NCBI GenBank assembly: GCA_965220345.1
Contig: OZ244822.1
Location: 2,356,001 to 2,420,000, forward strand
Source of the DNA: Aldehydirespirator sp965220345
GTDB taxonomy: Bacteria; Actinomycetota; Acidimicrobiia; Acidimicrobiales; Aldehydirespiratoraceae
DNA length: 64,000 bases
Direction: 5' to 3'
The translations under genes were made by a program, and so were the position numbers. The notes below the pieces were generated by a model that was not told the DNA's origin, searched no databases, and saw only the letters and a program-made list of their open reading frames with translations. The first letter of the stretch is position 1. Every line of letters begins with the position of its first letter. Positions 1-6,582 of the stretch are shown here, one piece after another.

Positions 1-75
1 AATCGCCTCATGTCCCAAAACAGTCATTTCTGCCGCTGCTGCCGGTGGCAACATTTCATCAATCAGCCACCTCAA
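1..75 (-). CDS. DUF5615/PIN-like toxin, N-terminal fragment
   Basis: Only the first 25 codons lie in the window; the gene runs off the left edge. The translation starts LRWLIDEMLPP and includes LGHEA, the typical opening of DUF5615-family PIN-like toxins, which are predicted RNases with an early conserved Asp. The only in-frame start is the TTG at 75..73, which overlaps the TGA of the upstream antitoxin gene as TTGA and implies translational coupling. A toxin role is inferred from family and neighbour. The rest of the active site is outside the window. Confidence 0.6.
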   Translation of the reverse strand, partial: MRWLIDEMLPPAAAAEMTVLGHEAI

Positions 76-494
76 GACGAAAGTAATCGTTCGCGCTGGC
101 GAGCCTGACGGCGGACTTCCTCGGCTGCTCGCTCATTCGCTTCGATCAACTCATCTATCTCCTGAGGAAACGAGGCGTAAAAGTCCGCTGCCAGCATCAC
201 CGCTGCAGGAGCTAGGCCGGTCTCCGCAGCAAGGTTGTTGACACGCTCCATTCCCCGGCCCGGTGCAGTGCCCAGATCACGCACTACCTCCCATACGTCG
301 GGACCGCCCACGAGCGCGGCACGCCGGCCCGAGGGGCCGTTGCGATAAACGACACCGGTAAAGCGGCGCGTCTTGAGCCCCTCGTCAAGCATGGAGGAGA
401 CTAGTTGCGTTATTGAGGCACCGACGGCGCGACTTTCGGCCTCGATGCGTTCTAGGAGTTCTTCGGGCAGTCGAAATGATGTCGGCCGCGTCAT
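72..494 (-). CDS. Ribbon-helix-helix antitoxin-like protein
   Basis: A 140-aa protein. Residues 1-40 (TRPTSFRLPEELLERIEAES) form a CopG/Arc-like ribbon-helix-helix DNA-binding domain. The C-terminal half is an acidic and Arg-rich helical region (ASFPQEIDELIEANERAAEE) such as antitoxins use to bind their toxin. The ATG at 494 follows a CGGAG sequence at about 6 nt. The gene overlaps the DUF5615-like gene by 4 bp. The pair is best read as a type II toxin-antitoxin module in which this protein neutralises the toxin and probably represses the operon; that role is inferred. Confidence 0.75.
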   Translation of the reverse strand: MTRPTSFRLPEELLERIEAESRAVGASITQLVSSMLDEGLKTRRFTGVVYRNGPSGRRAALVGGPDVWEVVRDLGTAPGRGMERVNNLAAETGLAPAAVMLAADFYASFPQEIDELIEANERAAEEVRRQARQRERLLSS

Positions 495-627
495 ATCACA
501 CTCCGTAGTTTCAATAAGCTACAGGACACTACACATGATTGCCATGCGTTGCGAGTAGGTCAAAGTCTGCGGGTATGTTGCCTTCATCGTAGGCATTTCA
601 ACGTTTTGATTTGGCCATCTGAGCGAG

Positions 628-1008
628 TCAAGCGGCGACTTGAGCTGAATTGATTTGGACGCTGCCGCCAGGGTGGACATCAATGTTCAAGTTATGGCCT
701 TCCAACAGTTCCATGCCCACCAGCGGCACTGGGCCAGAAGCAGCAACGGTGATACTCATGGGCTGATCATCCCAAATGAGCTGCACTCTAAATAGCGGTA
801 GGTCAGTTCTGCTGCCATCTGCAAGAATCACCGTCACCTTGCCCGCGTAGAGTAATCCCAACTCATTCACCACAGCTGTCGGTAGCATCAAGAAACCGTT
901 GTAGCCGGTGTCAACGATAGCCTTGATATCGCTCGTTTGCCCAGCTGGACTGCTCACGGGTAACTCAACGACGGCTTCTAGCCGATCGTTGACGACTCCA
1001 CTGATCAT
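628..1008 (-). CDS. Clan AA (retropepsin-like) aspartic protease, copy A
   Basis: A 126-aa soluble protein. The IVDTGYNGFL motif carries the catalytic triad D33-T34-G35, and PLVGMELLEG followed by LNIDV near the C-terminus is the usual end of the compact AF_0612/COG5550-type aspartic proteases. One DTG per chain implies a homodimer with a shared active site, as in retropepsins. The ATG at 1008 overlaps the upstream TGA as ATGA. A longer frame starts at 1074, but the ATGA coupling and the match to copy B's MISGVVNDRL start favour 1008. The substrate is unknown; the obligate neighbour suggests a partner or substrate. Confidence 0.8.
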   Translation of the reverse strand: MISGVVNDRLEAVVELPVSSPAGQTSDIKAIVDTGYNGFLMLPTAVVNELGLLYAGKVTVILADGSRTDLPLFRVQLIWDDQPMSITVAASGPVPLVGMELLEGHNLNIDVHPGGSVQINSAQVAA

Positions 1009-1421
1009 GGTGCTCGTCGCGAAGGTCGCGCACCAATACCGTAGACAGCGTTGTAACCAACTCGGATCATCCATACGTTGACAGCGTCTGGATACACGGC
1101 ACGCAGCGATGCTGTTGCGTGCATAAGGTCATCTGACAAAGCCCAGTCTCCAGTGTCCACATCAATGGCAACGAATTCATTGAGGTGTGCCTCCTCAAAA
1201 TCTGGGCGAATGTCGCGCTCATAGATCTCCTCGCCAAGCCTGGCGGTCTCCCCGTTCGAGAGCGTTGGTTCCTTATGGGTAACCGGCGAGACCTCCGTAT
1301 CTTTCGGCAGTGTCGGCAGCCGACGGCCGCAAGGAGGTGCCATCTCCTTCGGTTCCGGGCCTAGCCGAGCCCCAGAATCCGCCACCGAGGCAGCGTTGTC
1401 TTGACTTATAATAGTGCTCAT
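1005..1421 (-). CDS. Conserved protein paired with aspartic protease, copy A
   Basis: A 138-aa protein of unknown function. Residues 1-60 are low-complexity and probably disordered. The C-terminal ~75 residues carry the conserved part (EFVAIDVDTGDWALSDD, then YPDAVNVWMIRVGYNAV). To my knowledge similar proteins sit directly before small clan AA proteases in cyanobacteria and actinobacteria. The gene overlaps the protease by 4 bp, so the two are co-translated. The ATG at 1421 has no Shine-Dalgarno sequence but lies just downstream of a TATTAT-like -10 and the palindrome at 1431-1449, which fits a leaderless mRNA. It could be an antitoxin-like regulator or protease substrate; neither is shown. 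Confidence 0.65.
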   Translation of the reverse strand: MSTIISQDNAASVADSGARLGPEPKEMAPPCGRRLPTLPKDTEVSPVTHKEPTLSNGETARLGEEIYERDIRPDFEEAHLNEFVAIDVDTGDWALSDDLMHATASLRAVYPDAVNVWMIRVGYNAVYGIGARPSRRAP

Positions 1422-1430
1422 ACTGCTACT

Positions 1431-1449
1431 ATAATATTTCTCATATTAT
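1431..1449. promoter_or_regulatory. AT-rich palindrome before copy A (operator/promoter)
   Basis: ATAATAT-TTCTC-ATATTAT is a perfect 7-bp inverted repeat with a 5-nt spacer, 10 nt upstream of the ATG at 1421. It overlaps the only plausible -10 for the minus-strand operon. It is kept with one arm mismatch before copy B. Position and symmetry suggest an operator for an autoregulator. Confidence 0.5.
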
Positions 1450-1488
1450 TCTGCAATTTATAAATATTTGCTGTCAATGAGCGGGATT

Positions 1489-1866
1489 TTAGGCAGGTGG
1501 AGCTGAATTGATGCGAACGCTGCCGCCAGAGTGGACATCAATGTTCAGGTTATGGCCTTCCAGCAGGGCCATACCCACCAGCGGCACTGGGCCAGAAGCG
1601 TCAATTTCTATGGACATTACTTGGCCGTCCCATACCACCATAGCATCGTGTGTGCTGCAGACATCCTCAGCTCCGTTAGCCAGGATGGACTTTGAAGTGC
1701 CAGACTTTGGAAGCCTCATATCTGCCACGAATGTCGGCGGCAGCGTCAGGAACCCGTTGAAACCGGTATCGACTACGGCTTCTACCTCAAGAACTCGCCC
1801 CGTTGGACTGCTTACAGGCAACTCAACGACGGCTTGTAGGCGATCGTTGACTACTCCACTGATCAT
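1489..1866 (-). CDS. Clan AA (retropepsin-like) aspartic protease, copy B
   Basis: A 125-aa paralogue of the protease at 628-1008 with VVDTGFNGFL (D33-T34-G35) and PLVGMALLEG. The first 22 and last 40 residues match copy A closely, while the middle (about 45-80) has diverged strongly. That is the segment expected to form the flap and substrate cleft, so the copies may differ in specificity; this is inference. The ATG at 1866 overlaps the preceding TGA by 4 bp. Confidence 0.8.
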   Translation of the reverse strand: MISGVVNDRLQAVVELPVSSPTGRVLEVEAVVDTGFNGFLTLPPTFVADMRLPKSGTSKSILANGAEDVCSTHDAMVVWDGQVMSIEIDASGPVPLVGMALLEGHNLNIDVHSGGSVRINSAPPA

Positions 1867-2279
1867 GGTGCCCTCCGCGAGGGTCGGGCACCATGACCCC
1901 AGACAGCGTTATAGCCAACTCGGATTAGCCACACGTTGACAGCATCTGGATGAGCGGCACGCAGCGATGCCGCAGCCACTCTGAGTTCATCGGCCAATGC
2001 CCAGTCTCCAGTGTCCACATCAATGGCAACGAATTCATTGAGGTGCGCCTCTTCAAAATCTGGGCGAATGTCGCGCTCATAGATCTCCTCGCCAAGCCTG
2101 GCGGTCTCCTCGTTCGAGAGCGTTGACTCCTTATGGGTTCCCGGCGATACCTCTGTATCTTTCGGCAACGTCGGCAGCCGATGGCCGCAAGGAGGTGTCA
2201 TCTCCTTCGGTTCCAGACCTGGTCGAGCCCCAGAATCCGCCACCGATGCGGCATCGCCTTGACTGATAATTGTGCTCAT
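1863..2279 (-). CDS. Conserved protein paired with aspartic protease, copy B
   Basis: 138 aa, the same length as and nearly identical to the protein at 1005-1421, including the EFVAIDVDTGDWAL segment. Differences cluster in the last third (LRVAAASLRAAHPD against LMHATASLRAVYPD) and at YNAVWGHGARP against YNAVYGIGARP. Function is unknown. It is coupled to protease B by an ATGA overlap and preceded by a similar palindrome, so the two modules could cross-regulate. Confidence 0.65.
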   Translation of the reverse strand: MSTIISQGDAASVADSGARPGLEPKEMTPPCGHRLPTLPKDTEVSPGTHKESTLSNEETARLGEEIYERDIRPDFEEAHLNEFVAIDVDTGDWALADELRVAAASLRAAHPDAVNVWLIRVGYNAVWGHGARPSRRAP

Positions 2280-2288
2280 GCTGCTACT

Positions 2289-2307
2289 ATAATACTTCTC
2301 ATATTAT
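2289..2307. promoter_or_regulatory. AT-rich palindrome before copy B (operator/promoter)
   Basis: ATAATAC-TTCTC-ATATTAT is the counterpart of the element at 1431-1449 with one change. The symmetric 6-bp core ATAATA/TATTAT is kept in both copies, and it lies at the same distance (10 nt) from the start codon at 2279. Confidence 0.5.
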
Positions 2308-2364
2308 TCTGCAACTTATCAGAGTTAGTCGCTGACAACAATCAGTCGGTCATGCGGCTGGGAC

Positions 2365-2457
2365 TCAGGTCAGCTCTGCAAACAGGGGGTTGAGTTCGGT
2401 GCCAAAGAGTTGCCGGGCTTTGCCGAGGCCAGTGAAAGCTTGCCGGGATGAGGTCAA
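2365..2457 (-). pseudogene. Possible C-terminal relic of a restriction-type R protein
   Basis: Immediately beyond the Fic stop, one minus-strand frame reads ...SRQAFTGLGKARQLFGTEL, then NPLFAEL and a stop at 2365. This pattern (F..L..AR.LFG..L..L..EL) resembles the last residues of EcoEI-type HsdR proteins. Nothing upstream in frame supports a gene because that DNA encodes Fic. If real, it is a scar of a lost restriction locus. The match is from memory and short. Confidence 0.25.
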
Positions 2458-3818
2458 TCTGCAACCAAGGAAGCCACTATGGATGCTGCTACTTTCTCGG
2501 CTACTTGGCTTGGTGCCAGCCTGACCGTGTCCCCGTCGGGCAAACGCACCATCCATCTGTCTACATCTGGAAGCTCAAGCGTCAACTCCTGAACCCCTGG
2601 AGAATCCGAGTGACCGCGTCTCCACTTGCGGGCACCCAAAGTGTCTGGAATTGACCAGAAGATAGCGGGTCCATCGCCAGCGGATCCGCCACCCGTGGTA
2701 AGCCATTGCTTCATCTCGAAGCTTCGAAATCCGGTCCAGGCCAAATAGCGATTGTGATCTAGCCCGGCAACGTTGACATCAATACGGAATAGCCAAGCAT
2801 TCCCTGCTGAATCACCTTCACACAGAGCTGCGTAATCCCCGACAGAGAGTTCTGCGTCGTACCACCGTGTGGTGACTTCGCCAGTATCTCCAACAGCTGA
2901 TTCGATTGCGTCGGTCACGAGTGAAAACAGCAGGCTCACTGCATCATTCCAGATTGCGACACGCCGAGCCTGTGCCTTTCGTAGCATCTCTTGGGATGCG
3001 TCGTAGCCCTCATGCCGTTTAGCGGCGCGCTCCAAATCGCGTAATGCATCCTCAGCTCTTGCCAGTATCAGTTCCGACAGGGGTTCAAGATCGCCGCCGA
3101 GATCCGATTCAGCGAGAGCGTCGTAGTATCTCAAACGATCCTTTCGGCGGATGATCACGCTTGGAAGGCCAGCTCTGATCAGTTCTAGGTTCATAACCGC
3201 TCTTGCCGTGCGACCATTACCGTCAGCAAAAGGGTGAATATGTGTTAGCCATGCATGCAAAACAATGGCGCGCAACAACGGCAGCGAATCAGCCTGATCG
3301 GCCGACCAACGCTCCCAGTCTTCCATGCCTGATATGACCTGATGCCAGGTAGCAGGCGGTGTGTGAGGCGATCCAGATATGCGCACAGGTGCCGAACGGA
3401 ACACACCAGCAGTCGGACCTCTGCCGAGAACCAGGCTATGAAGTTCCTTAACCTGTCTGCAATCCGAAGGCACAGGATCTTTTGCTAGCTCAACCATGTG
3501 GGCAAGAGTGCGCGACAGGTTGATGGCATCAGCGGAGTATGCGGGGTCGTGGCCTGTGATTGTCACACCCTTTGTAATCGCTAACTCAGTCTCGCCTACG
3601 CTCAGTGTGCTGCCTTCAATAGCGTTTGATTCTGCGATCTGCTCATAGCGCTTATCGCCGAAATAAGCACGCAAGGTTGCATCCGTAAGTCGTCCCCTTT
3701 GCCTAAGCAGGTCAGCGCGCTCTTGAAGTTTCATAGCATCTTCAATCACATGATGACCGGTGGCATCAATCGTGTAGGGGCTGCCCTCTAGGCTGAAAGC
3801 ATTGGCCTGCTTTGGCAT
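2454..3818 (-). CDS. Fic-family protein with C-terminal extension
   Basis: 454 aa. The catalytic Fic loop HPFADGNGR lies at residues 195-203, with the His that activates the target hydroxyl and the NGR that binds phosphates. An N-terminal inhibitory-type motif (SNAIEG, 64-69) points to a self-inhibited class II Fic enzyme, which usually AMPylates Ser, Thr or Tyr of a target protein. Residues 290-454 form an extra domain I do not recognise; a target- or membrane-binding role cannot be judged. The gene diverges from a second Fic gene with only 42 bp between their starts. The ATG at 3818 has no clear SD. Confidence 0.85.
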   Translation of the reverse strand: MPKQANAFSLEGSPYTIDATGHHVIEDAMKLQERADLLRQRGRLTDATLRAYFGDKRYEQIAESNAIEGSTLSVGETELAITKGVTITGHDPAYSADAINLSRTLAHMVELAKDPVPSDCRQVKELHSLVLGRGPTAGVFRSAPVRISGSPHTPPATWHQVISGMEDWERWSADQADSLPLLRAIVLHAWLTHIHPFADGNGRTARAVMNLELIRAGLPSVIIRRKDRLRYYDALAESDLGGDLEPLSELILARAEDALRDLERAAKRHEGYDASQEMLRKAQARRVAIWNDAVSLLFSLVTDAIESAVGDTGEVTTRWYDAELSVGDYAALCEGDSAGNAWLFRIDVNVAGLDHNRYLAWTGFRSFEMKQWLTTGGGSAGDGPAIFWSIPDTLGARKWRRGHSDSPGVQELTLELPDVDRWMVRLPDGDTVRLAPSQVAEKVAASIVASLVAD

Positions 3819-3829
3819 AGGTTAGAAGC

Positions 3830-3850
3830 TACACAGAAATACACAAGAAA
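3830..3850. promoter_or_regulatory. Direct repeat in shared Fic promoter
   Basis: TACACAGAAA is followed directly by TACACAAGAAA within the 42-bp spacer between the two divergent Fic genes. Both promoters must fit in this spacer or in the coding ends, so a protein bound here would control both. Regulatory function is inferred. Confidence 0.3.
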
Positions 3851-3860
3851 ATCCTCTATT

Positions 3861-4853
3861 ATGAAACCTGTGCGGAATGAGACACCGTGGATCTGGAAGC
3901 CTTTGGAGGCGATGCCTGACGGTGCTGAAGGTTGGGCGCTAGCAGGCCAAGCCGAACTGGAGTCAGAATGGACGCAACTGCGTGCCGACCTGAAGGTTGA
4001 CGCAGCCAAAGAACGGTTCATGCAAGGCTGGCTGCGCGAAAGAAACAGGGCTTTTGCTATCGAGACCGGACAGATTGAAGGGCTTTATACGCTGCGGCGA
4101 GGCGTAACCGAACAACTCGTAGCTGAGGGGCTTTCTGGTGTTATGGGAGCTCACACATACGAGTCGCTTGACGATGACACAATCCGAGGTCTTCTTGTTG
4201 ATCAAGAAGCCGCCTTGGAAATGGTGTTCACCGATGTGGCTAGCGGAAGAGCGCTGTCGGAGTCAATGATCAAGAGTTGGCATCAACTGTTGACCCGCCA
4301 TCAAGAGACAGTCACGGGGTTGGATCTGAAAGGCAGGCGGATAGCAGTGCCCTTCAGAACTAAAGGTCAATGGAAGATCAGACCCAACAACCCGCGCCGT
4401 AATGACGGTCATGTCCATCAATACTGCCCACCCGAGCAGGTAACTCCAGAGATAGAAAGACTGCTAGCGCTTTATGTTGACATCGCCGAGCACGGCTACC
4501 CAGTCAATGTGGAAGCAGCCTGGCTGCATCACCGCTTCGTTCGTACTCATCCCTTCCAGGACGGCAACGGCAGAGTATCGAGGCTGCTAATGGCTTGGGC
4601 CTATCTAAAAAGGTCGCTGCCTCCGCCGGTGATCGCTGCGTTAGCTAAACCCGACTACATCAACGCTCTCGAAATAGCAGATGAAGGCAACTTGAAAGCT
4701 TTCTCTGACTACATCGGCGGTTTGGCTATCACATCCATGATCAGCGCGAACCAACTAGCACGACAGTCGCTTGACGGAAAGCTCAACCGGCCCAACGGCA
4801 ACGGCGGACGCACTGTAGGCGACGACTACCTCCCCCCGCTTGATCTCGACTGA
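3861..4853 (+). CDS. Fic-family protein
   Basis: 330 aa. The loop HPFQDGNGRVSR lies in the C-terminal third, and an inhibitory-type TGQIEG (about 69-74) precedes the core, again class II. Its relatives are Fic/DOC proteins that AMPylate proteins using ATP. It is clearly not a simple duplicate of the protein at 2454-3818: domain order, length and flanking segments differ. The ATG at 3861 abuts TATTAT, so the transcript may be leaderless or start further upstream. Next downstream is tRNA-Pro, at which the accessory region ends. Confidence 0.85.
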   Translation: MKPVRNETPWIWKPLEAMPDGAEGWALAGQAELESEWTQLRADLKVDAAKERFMQGWLRERNRAFAIETGQIEGLYTLRRGVTEQLVAEGLSGVMGAHTYESLDDDTIRGLLVDQEAALEMVFTDVASGRALSESMIKSWHQLLTRHQETVTGLDLKGRRIAVPFRTKGQWKIRPNNPRRNDGHVHQYCPPEQVTPEIERLLALYVDIAEHGYPVNVEAAWLHHRFVRTHPFQDGNGRVSRLLMAWAYLKRSLPPPVIAALAKPDYINALEIADEGNLKAFSDYIGGLAITSMISANQLARQSLDGKLNRPNGNGGRTVGDDYLPPLDLD

Positions 4854-4957
4854 ATCACGACTAACGCTTGACTCACCTGCATCAGTCATATGTTGATGTC
4901 GTTGCTTGAGGGCTAAGGGAATAACTGGGTCCAGAAGCGGTAACCTGATTGATTGCA

Positions 4958-5031
4958 CGGGACGTGGCGCAGCCTGGTAGCGCACCTGCTTTGGGAGCAG
5001 GGGGTCGCCGGTTCAAATCCGGCCGTCCCGA
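4958..5031 (+). tRNA. tRNA-Pro(TGG)
   Basis: A cloverleaf can be drawn: acceptor CGGGACG/CGTCCCG, anticodon loop TTTGGGA with TGG, T-loop TTCAAAT with stem GCCGG/CCGGC, and discriminator A as expected for Pro. CCA is not encoded. The gene lies only 9 bp before the hydroxylase start codon and marks the end of the accessory region. No duplicated tRNA 3' end was seen within the window. Confidence 0.95.
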
Positions 5032-5040
5032 CAAATAATC

Positions 5041-6582
5041 ATGGTCCAACTTCACGAAGCTCAACGTCGGACTGATCCGATCACAAGCTACATAGCACCC
5101 AAATCGTTGCAGGATGCTTTGGATGTGATTGCCGCGCACGGTGCCGCCGCTCGTGCGGTGGCTGGTGGCACCGACCTTCTACTTGAACTAAATCGCGGAG
5201 CCCGTACAGGCATTCACACTCTGGTTGATCTGAGTGTGCTGACTGGCCTTAACAGCATCACCGAACACGACGGACGCATTGAACTAGGACCGCTCGTAAC
5301 CCACGCAGATGTTGTGGAATCATCTTTGATGACAAGAACCGCTTTGCCGTTGGCTCAAGCTTGTCTGGAGGTCGGCGGACCGCAACTGCGCAACAGAGCC
5401 ACAGTGGTCGGCAACATCGTGACAGCCAGCCCCGCTAACGACACCATCTCGGCGCTGTATGCGCTGGGCGCAAACGTGACTGTGACTTCGGCTGCGGCCG
5501 GTTCGCGCACTATGGCGATCACAGATTTCTTCACCGGCTTTCGCGCTACTGTCCTTGAGCCATCGGAACTAGTAACAAATATCTCTTTCGAAGCGCTGGG
5601 CGGCCAACGCCGAGGCGTTTTTGTGAAACTTGGGCTGCGCCGGGCGCAAGCTATTTCGGTGGTTCATGCGGCTGTGGTCGTCAACGAGAACCCTGACGGA
5701 ACAGTCAAGGATCTAATAGTGGCGTTGGGCAGTGTCGGCCCCACCATCGAACTCCTTGACTCTGCGACTGCTGTCGCTGCCGGTCGACGACTCAGTGAGG
5801 CAGCAGACGACGTGGCTGCCGCGGCACGTTCTGCGGTTAGACCCATTGATGATCTGCGAGCAACCGCTGAATATCGCAGCGCTGCTACCGAGGTTGTGGT
5901 AGCCCGAGCACTGCGAACATTGGCCGATAACGCTGAGGCTGCTGCCTGGCCTGAACGCCCACCACGCCTAGCAACATCTGCACACTGTGCAAATAACGGC
6001 AAGGCCACGACTTCAAGTGGAAGCAGCGCTAGACGCGAGATCACCAACGACAGTCCAATCACCGCCATCGTCAACGGTAGCGAACGCTGTGCAGCCAACG
6101 CAGCTGGGCAAACTCTGCTGGATTGGCTGCGAACCGATCTGAATCTGACAGGCACCAAAGAAGGCTGTGCGGAAGGTGAATGCGGTGCTTGCACTGTGCA
6201 TCTTGATGGTCAAGCTGTGCTGTCTTGTCTGGTGCCCGCTGCCCGAGCCGATGGCTCTGTCGTCACCACGGTTGAAGGCATTGCCGCATCCGACGGACGG
6301 CTGCATCCTGTGCAGCAAGCTTTGGCGGACTGTGGGGGCGTGCAATGCGGTTTTTGTACTCCAGGTTTCGTGATGAGCGCCACCATGCTGACCGCCGAAA
6401 GCAGCGACCTGAGCCGCGAGCAAGTGGTGCATGGTTTAGCTGGGAACCTGTGCCGCTGCACCGGCTATTACTCAATCATTGAAGCTCTGGCTGAAGCCGC
6501 AATCCCTCGTAACGCTGATAACTCCGACAACAACAACAACAACAACAGTAACGTCGATGCCGACCGCAAGGCTCAAAGATGA
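5041..6582 (+). CDS. Molybdenum hydroxylase FAD and 2Fe-2S subunit (fused)
   Basis: 513 aa. Residues 15-300 are a CoxM/CutM-type FAD-binding subunit (AVAGGTDLLLE; VVGNIVTASPANDT; FVKLGLRRAQA). After a Ser-rich linker, residues 345-490 are a CoxS-type iron-sulphur subunit with all eight Cys: CAEGECGAC plus a fourth Cys, and CGFC plus CRC. It passes electrons from the Mo centre through two 2Fe-2S clusters to FAD. The order FAD then FeS is the reverse of XdhA-type fusions. The tail carries six consecutive Asn. The ATG at 5041 is the only in-frame start before the domain. It overlaps the large-subunit gene by 4 bp. Substrate unknown. Confidence 0.88.
   Translation: MVQLHEAQRRTDPITSYIAPKSLQDALDVIAAHGAAARAVAGGTDLLLELNRGARTGIHTLVDLSVLTGLNSITEHDGRIELGPLVTHADVVESSLMTRTALPLAQACLEVGGPQLRNRATVVGNIVTASPANDTISALYALGANVTVTSAAAGSRTMAITDFFTGFRATVLEPSELVTNISFEALGGQRRGVFVKLGLRRAQAISVVHAAVVVNENPDGTVKDLIVALGSVGPTIELLDSATAVAAGRRLSEAADDVAAAARSAVRPIDDLRATAEYRSAATEVVVARALRTLADNAEAAAWPERPPRLATSAHCANNGKATTSSGSSARREITNDSPITAIVNGSERCAANAAGQTLLDWLRTDLNLTGTKEGCAEGECGACTVHLDGQAVLSCLVPAARADGSVVTTVEGIAASDGRLHPVQQALADCGGVQCGFCTPGFVMSATMLTAESSDLSREQVVHGLAGNLCRCTGYYSIIEALAEAAIPRNADNSDNNNNNNSNVDADRKAQR
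6529..6546 (+). repeat. (AAC)6 microsatellite in hydroxylase gene
   Basis: Six AAC codons in a row encode the poly-Asn stretch near the C-terminus of the FAD/2Fe-2S subunit. Slippage would change protein length in whole residues and not break the frame. Confidence 0.9.

Larger units (their letters stand above)
642..1461. repeat. Tandem duplication, unit A (about 820 bp)
   Basis: This unit and the one at 1500-2319 are diverged direct copies offset by 858 bp. Each holds the 138-aa gene, the aspartic protease gene and their upstream promoter palindrome. Similarity starts at GAGCTGAATTGAT (642 and 1500) and ends after CTGCAA(T/C)TTAT (1461 and 2319). The 138-aa genes are the same length and nearly identical; the protease genes differ more and by one codon. 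Boundaries were judged by eye. Confidence 0.85.
1500..2319. repeat. Tandem duplication, unit B (about 820 bp)
   Basis: Second copy of the module, offset 858 bp from unit A and separated from it by about 38 bp of unrelated AT-rich sequence. It contains the complete gene pair (1489-2279) and the palindrome at 2289-2307. Both copies keep open frames and the same ATGA overlap, so both appear functional. Confidence 0.85.

Noticed and set aside
4958..5031. tRNA-Pro as a proven integration site
   Set aside because: No second copy of the tRNA 3' end and no integrase gene are in the window, and the accessory genes lie on the unusual 5' side.
5664..6194. Long minus-strand open frame of 176 aa inside the hydroxylase gene
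   Set aside because: It is antisense to a strongly conserved coding region, Ser/Ala-rich without domain features, as expected from codon bias of the real gene.
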